From: Siphlonurus alternatus
Taxonomy: Eukaryota > Arthropoda > Insecta > Ephemeroptera > Siphlonuridae
Assembly: GCA_949825025.1 (NCBI GenBank)
Contig: OX463783.1
Location: forward strand, 14,543,628 to 14,607,627
Direction of reading: 5' to 3'
DNA length: 64,000 nt
Shown here: one piece after another, positions 61,781 to 64,000 of the stretch
How the letters are laid out: every line of letters begins with the position of its first letter
How positions within the stretch are numbered: position 1 is the stretch's first letter
Translations under genes and position numbers: made by a program
Notes under the pieces: generated by a model
Seen by the model: only the letters and a program-made list of their open reading frames with translations
What the model was told of the DNA's origin: nothing
Database searches by the model: none

Positions 61781-64000
61781 ACAGCAGCGCTCTCTCCATC
61801 CTCTTTTCATGTATAGTATGTATACAAACCACAGCCCTCTTTTTCTGGGAATTATATAAAAATGTTTTTCTTCTCTCTTCTTTTAATTTGATTTAATTAC
61901 CAAAAATAATTTTTCCTTCTACATGCAACTATTTCATCAATTATTCTTTCAATTAGATTAATTATATAATTTATTAGAAAATCTATTGGTGCATATCAGG
62001 GAGATGATTATAACGACTCTTCTTGCTTAAGTTTCCATGGTTCCCTCTCCTTCTCTCATAAACAACTAGGCAATTGTTTAGATATGAACCCTCAAAATAC
62101 TCAGGATATTATAGCTTTTGGAAAATTTCGGGATAGATATGCATTTTTATTTATTATATTATTGCTCAGATTAGTAAAATTTTTAACAATTAATTTATAT
62201 ATGATAGTACACAATTTACAAAATTCTGGTTTACTAAAAAAATAACATTTATATTTATGATCCAATAAACAAATGAAGAAAATTCATTAATTAGTTTATA
62301 ACGTATAATAAATAATACAAGTCACATTGCGTGTTTCCGGGTTGTAATAAGTTGTTTAGGGTATATATATAGAGATAATAATTTTCTTATTAATATTTAA
62401 TAAATCAACACACATTTTGTGTATATATTTATATCTATATAGATCAAATATTTTTTAACCTCAATATATTTTTTGACACTTTAACAAAAGAATGGCTTCA
62501 AGTAGATTTTATTGAAAGAAATGCATTAAGGAAATCGTTAACATATATGAACTTGTTCATCACTTTTACTTTACGTTTTTGTGTATATGTAGGGGGTTAT
62601 TAAACCTTATAAAATTTAGTCAATATTCTAGTCGTTTCTATAGTAACTACATGTTATGGTCTTATTTGACGTTTAATCAAAAGTTGGTTGACCGGATGAA
62701 TTTTTTGATAAAAATTACAAGATTTTGAAAGAAATTTAACATGCATTTCATGGTCAATATTTTTGTCTAATTTATTATTTATGCGTAATACTTTTTTGTT
62801 AAAAAATTACGTGTCTACATAATAAAATCTAGGACAATGTTATTATATCTTAAATAATTAATTTAATTTTAAATTTAGGACAAATTAATTTGATTTATAA
62901 ACATTTAATCATAAAAAAATCAAACTAGTTTACACAATATAATAATAATATCTAGTTAATCAGTTTATTATGTCAAGTTTGGCATGATCTAATAATTTTA
63001 ATCTAAATAAATATTATTTTTAATAAAATTCACAGTTTTTTATTACGTATAAAAGTTAAAAATTCTATTTCAATGACAATGTAAAATAATAATAATTTTT
63101 AAATAACAATTCAATTGAATTCATTATATAATTACGGCAACAACAACGAGATGACATTAGCTATGCAAAAAGAGGATATAGTATAATAATTACATTGATA
63201 AAGAACTTAATTAGGATATGTTTCATATTAGCTAGCATAGAAATTTTTAATATTTGAAAACAAAATACTATATAGTAATAAATTGAATGTTTACTTTCAA
63301 GACTAAAATCTATAATGTTAAGTTCTCTGTGAACGGAATGTTCATCATACATTGAAATTAATATTAAATAATATACTTATGACATTTGCATGACTTTGCT
63401 CACTTAGCGCACTCATGCACTATATGATGCACTATAATCCAACATAATTGTGCATACAATAAATATTATGACATGATTGTTTGGGACAGGAAAATAGTAA
63501 AATGGATAACCTTTAGGAATTTCATTTATTACATTAATGTGGTTGTAGAACTTCAAGTTATAATATTATATTATAACTGTGAAATTTTTCCATAGAGAGA
63601 TCGAAAATCAATACTTTTTCTTTTGAACCTCATCTCAATTCAAAATATTAAATATGAACAGGATGACAAAGATATTAAGTAGGCACTTCCAGTGTTAAGT
63701 TTTCAAAATTTAAAGCTGTAGAAATCGATTCTTCATAGCTTAATTTTATTGTAAGAAAATATTTTTTCATCGTAAATTTTACGTCACGTCGCTCGCTGCC
63801 GCTCGCATCTTTACGTATACAATTATACATACAATGTACTGTATAATATGTATATATTATATGTTCTACTAAATTTTAACAAAATTTAACGTGCTTTGAC
63901 ATTATGAATAATAATTAAAAGAAGGAAAAAGAATTCCTGTGTATTAGCTTGATATGAATAATCTCATAATTATTTTTATTATTATTATTTTTTTTTTACA
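61781..64000. other. AT-rich, no gene seen
   Basis: Featureless AT-rich sequence to the window end. A small CpG-bearing spot (gtcacgtcgctcgctgccgc) lies at about 63783. Confidence 0.6.

Noticed and set aside
61585..61896. 103-codon plus-strand frame with repeated SVLRVVL-like units
   Set aside because: It is the translation of the 53-bp minisatellite. 53 is not a multiple of three, so successive units are read in different frames, which argues against a coding repeat.

Overview
The window is AT-rich nuclear DNA from an animal, most likely an arthropod and probably an insect. No bacterial or viral gene organisation is visible. Three observations support this. First, there is one split gene with GT-AG introns and a metazoan-type protein. 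Second, there are 5S-rRNA-headed and tRNA-headed SINEs whose shared central domain resembles one I recall from insect repeats. Third, there are very many short palindromic transposons (MITEs) and long (GA)n/(CT)n microsatellites. The species cannot be named from sequence alone.

The only protein gene I can support lies on the minus strand at 48812-55178. It has six coding exons encoding a 369-residue AGPAT5-type 1-acylglycerol-3-phosphate acyltransferase (lysophosphatidic acid to phosphatidic acid). The NHxxxxD box, the GxIxVKR block, FPEGTR and a C-terminal membrane hairpin are all present, and every splice junction keeps frame. The start codon sits one base after a splice acceptor, so at least one noncoding 5' exon must lie upstream. 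A good donor at 59728 and a CpG-bearing, YY1-motif-bearing segment near 60545 are candidates for that exon and its promoter.

Region by region: 1-42 kb is gene-poor and filled with nested non-autonomous elements, microsatellites and unassigned AT-rich sequence. Three 5S-derived SINEs (6.8, 18.5 and 29.9 kb) and a tRNA-headed SINE (24.2 kb) share a central domain. A 2.9-kb element with about 650-bp terminal inverted repeats, carrying a nested MITE, occupies 42791-45716. AGPAT5 fills 48.8-55.2 kb, and its introns hold at least four MITEs. 55-60.6 kb is the presumed 5' intron and promoter region, also full of MITE copies. 61.4-61.8 kb has a long perfect-type hairpin followed by a GC-rich 53-bp minisatellite. 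62-64 kb is featureless AT-rich DNA.

The elements fall into families by flank: TTAA (at least five copies), AT dinucleotide (three good copies, plus an empty site inside the window that proves the boundaries), TA dinucleotide (several CAGT-starting families) and one with a perfect 8-bp target duplication. No transposase, integrase or reverse transcriptase reading frame survives, so all are non-autonomous or decayed. No CRISPR array, operon or complete novel gene system was seen.
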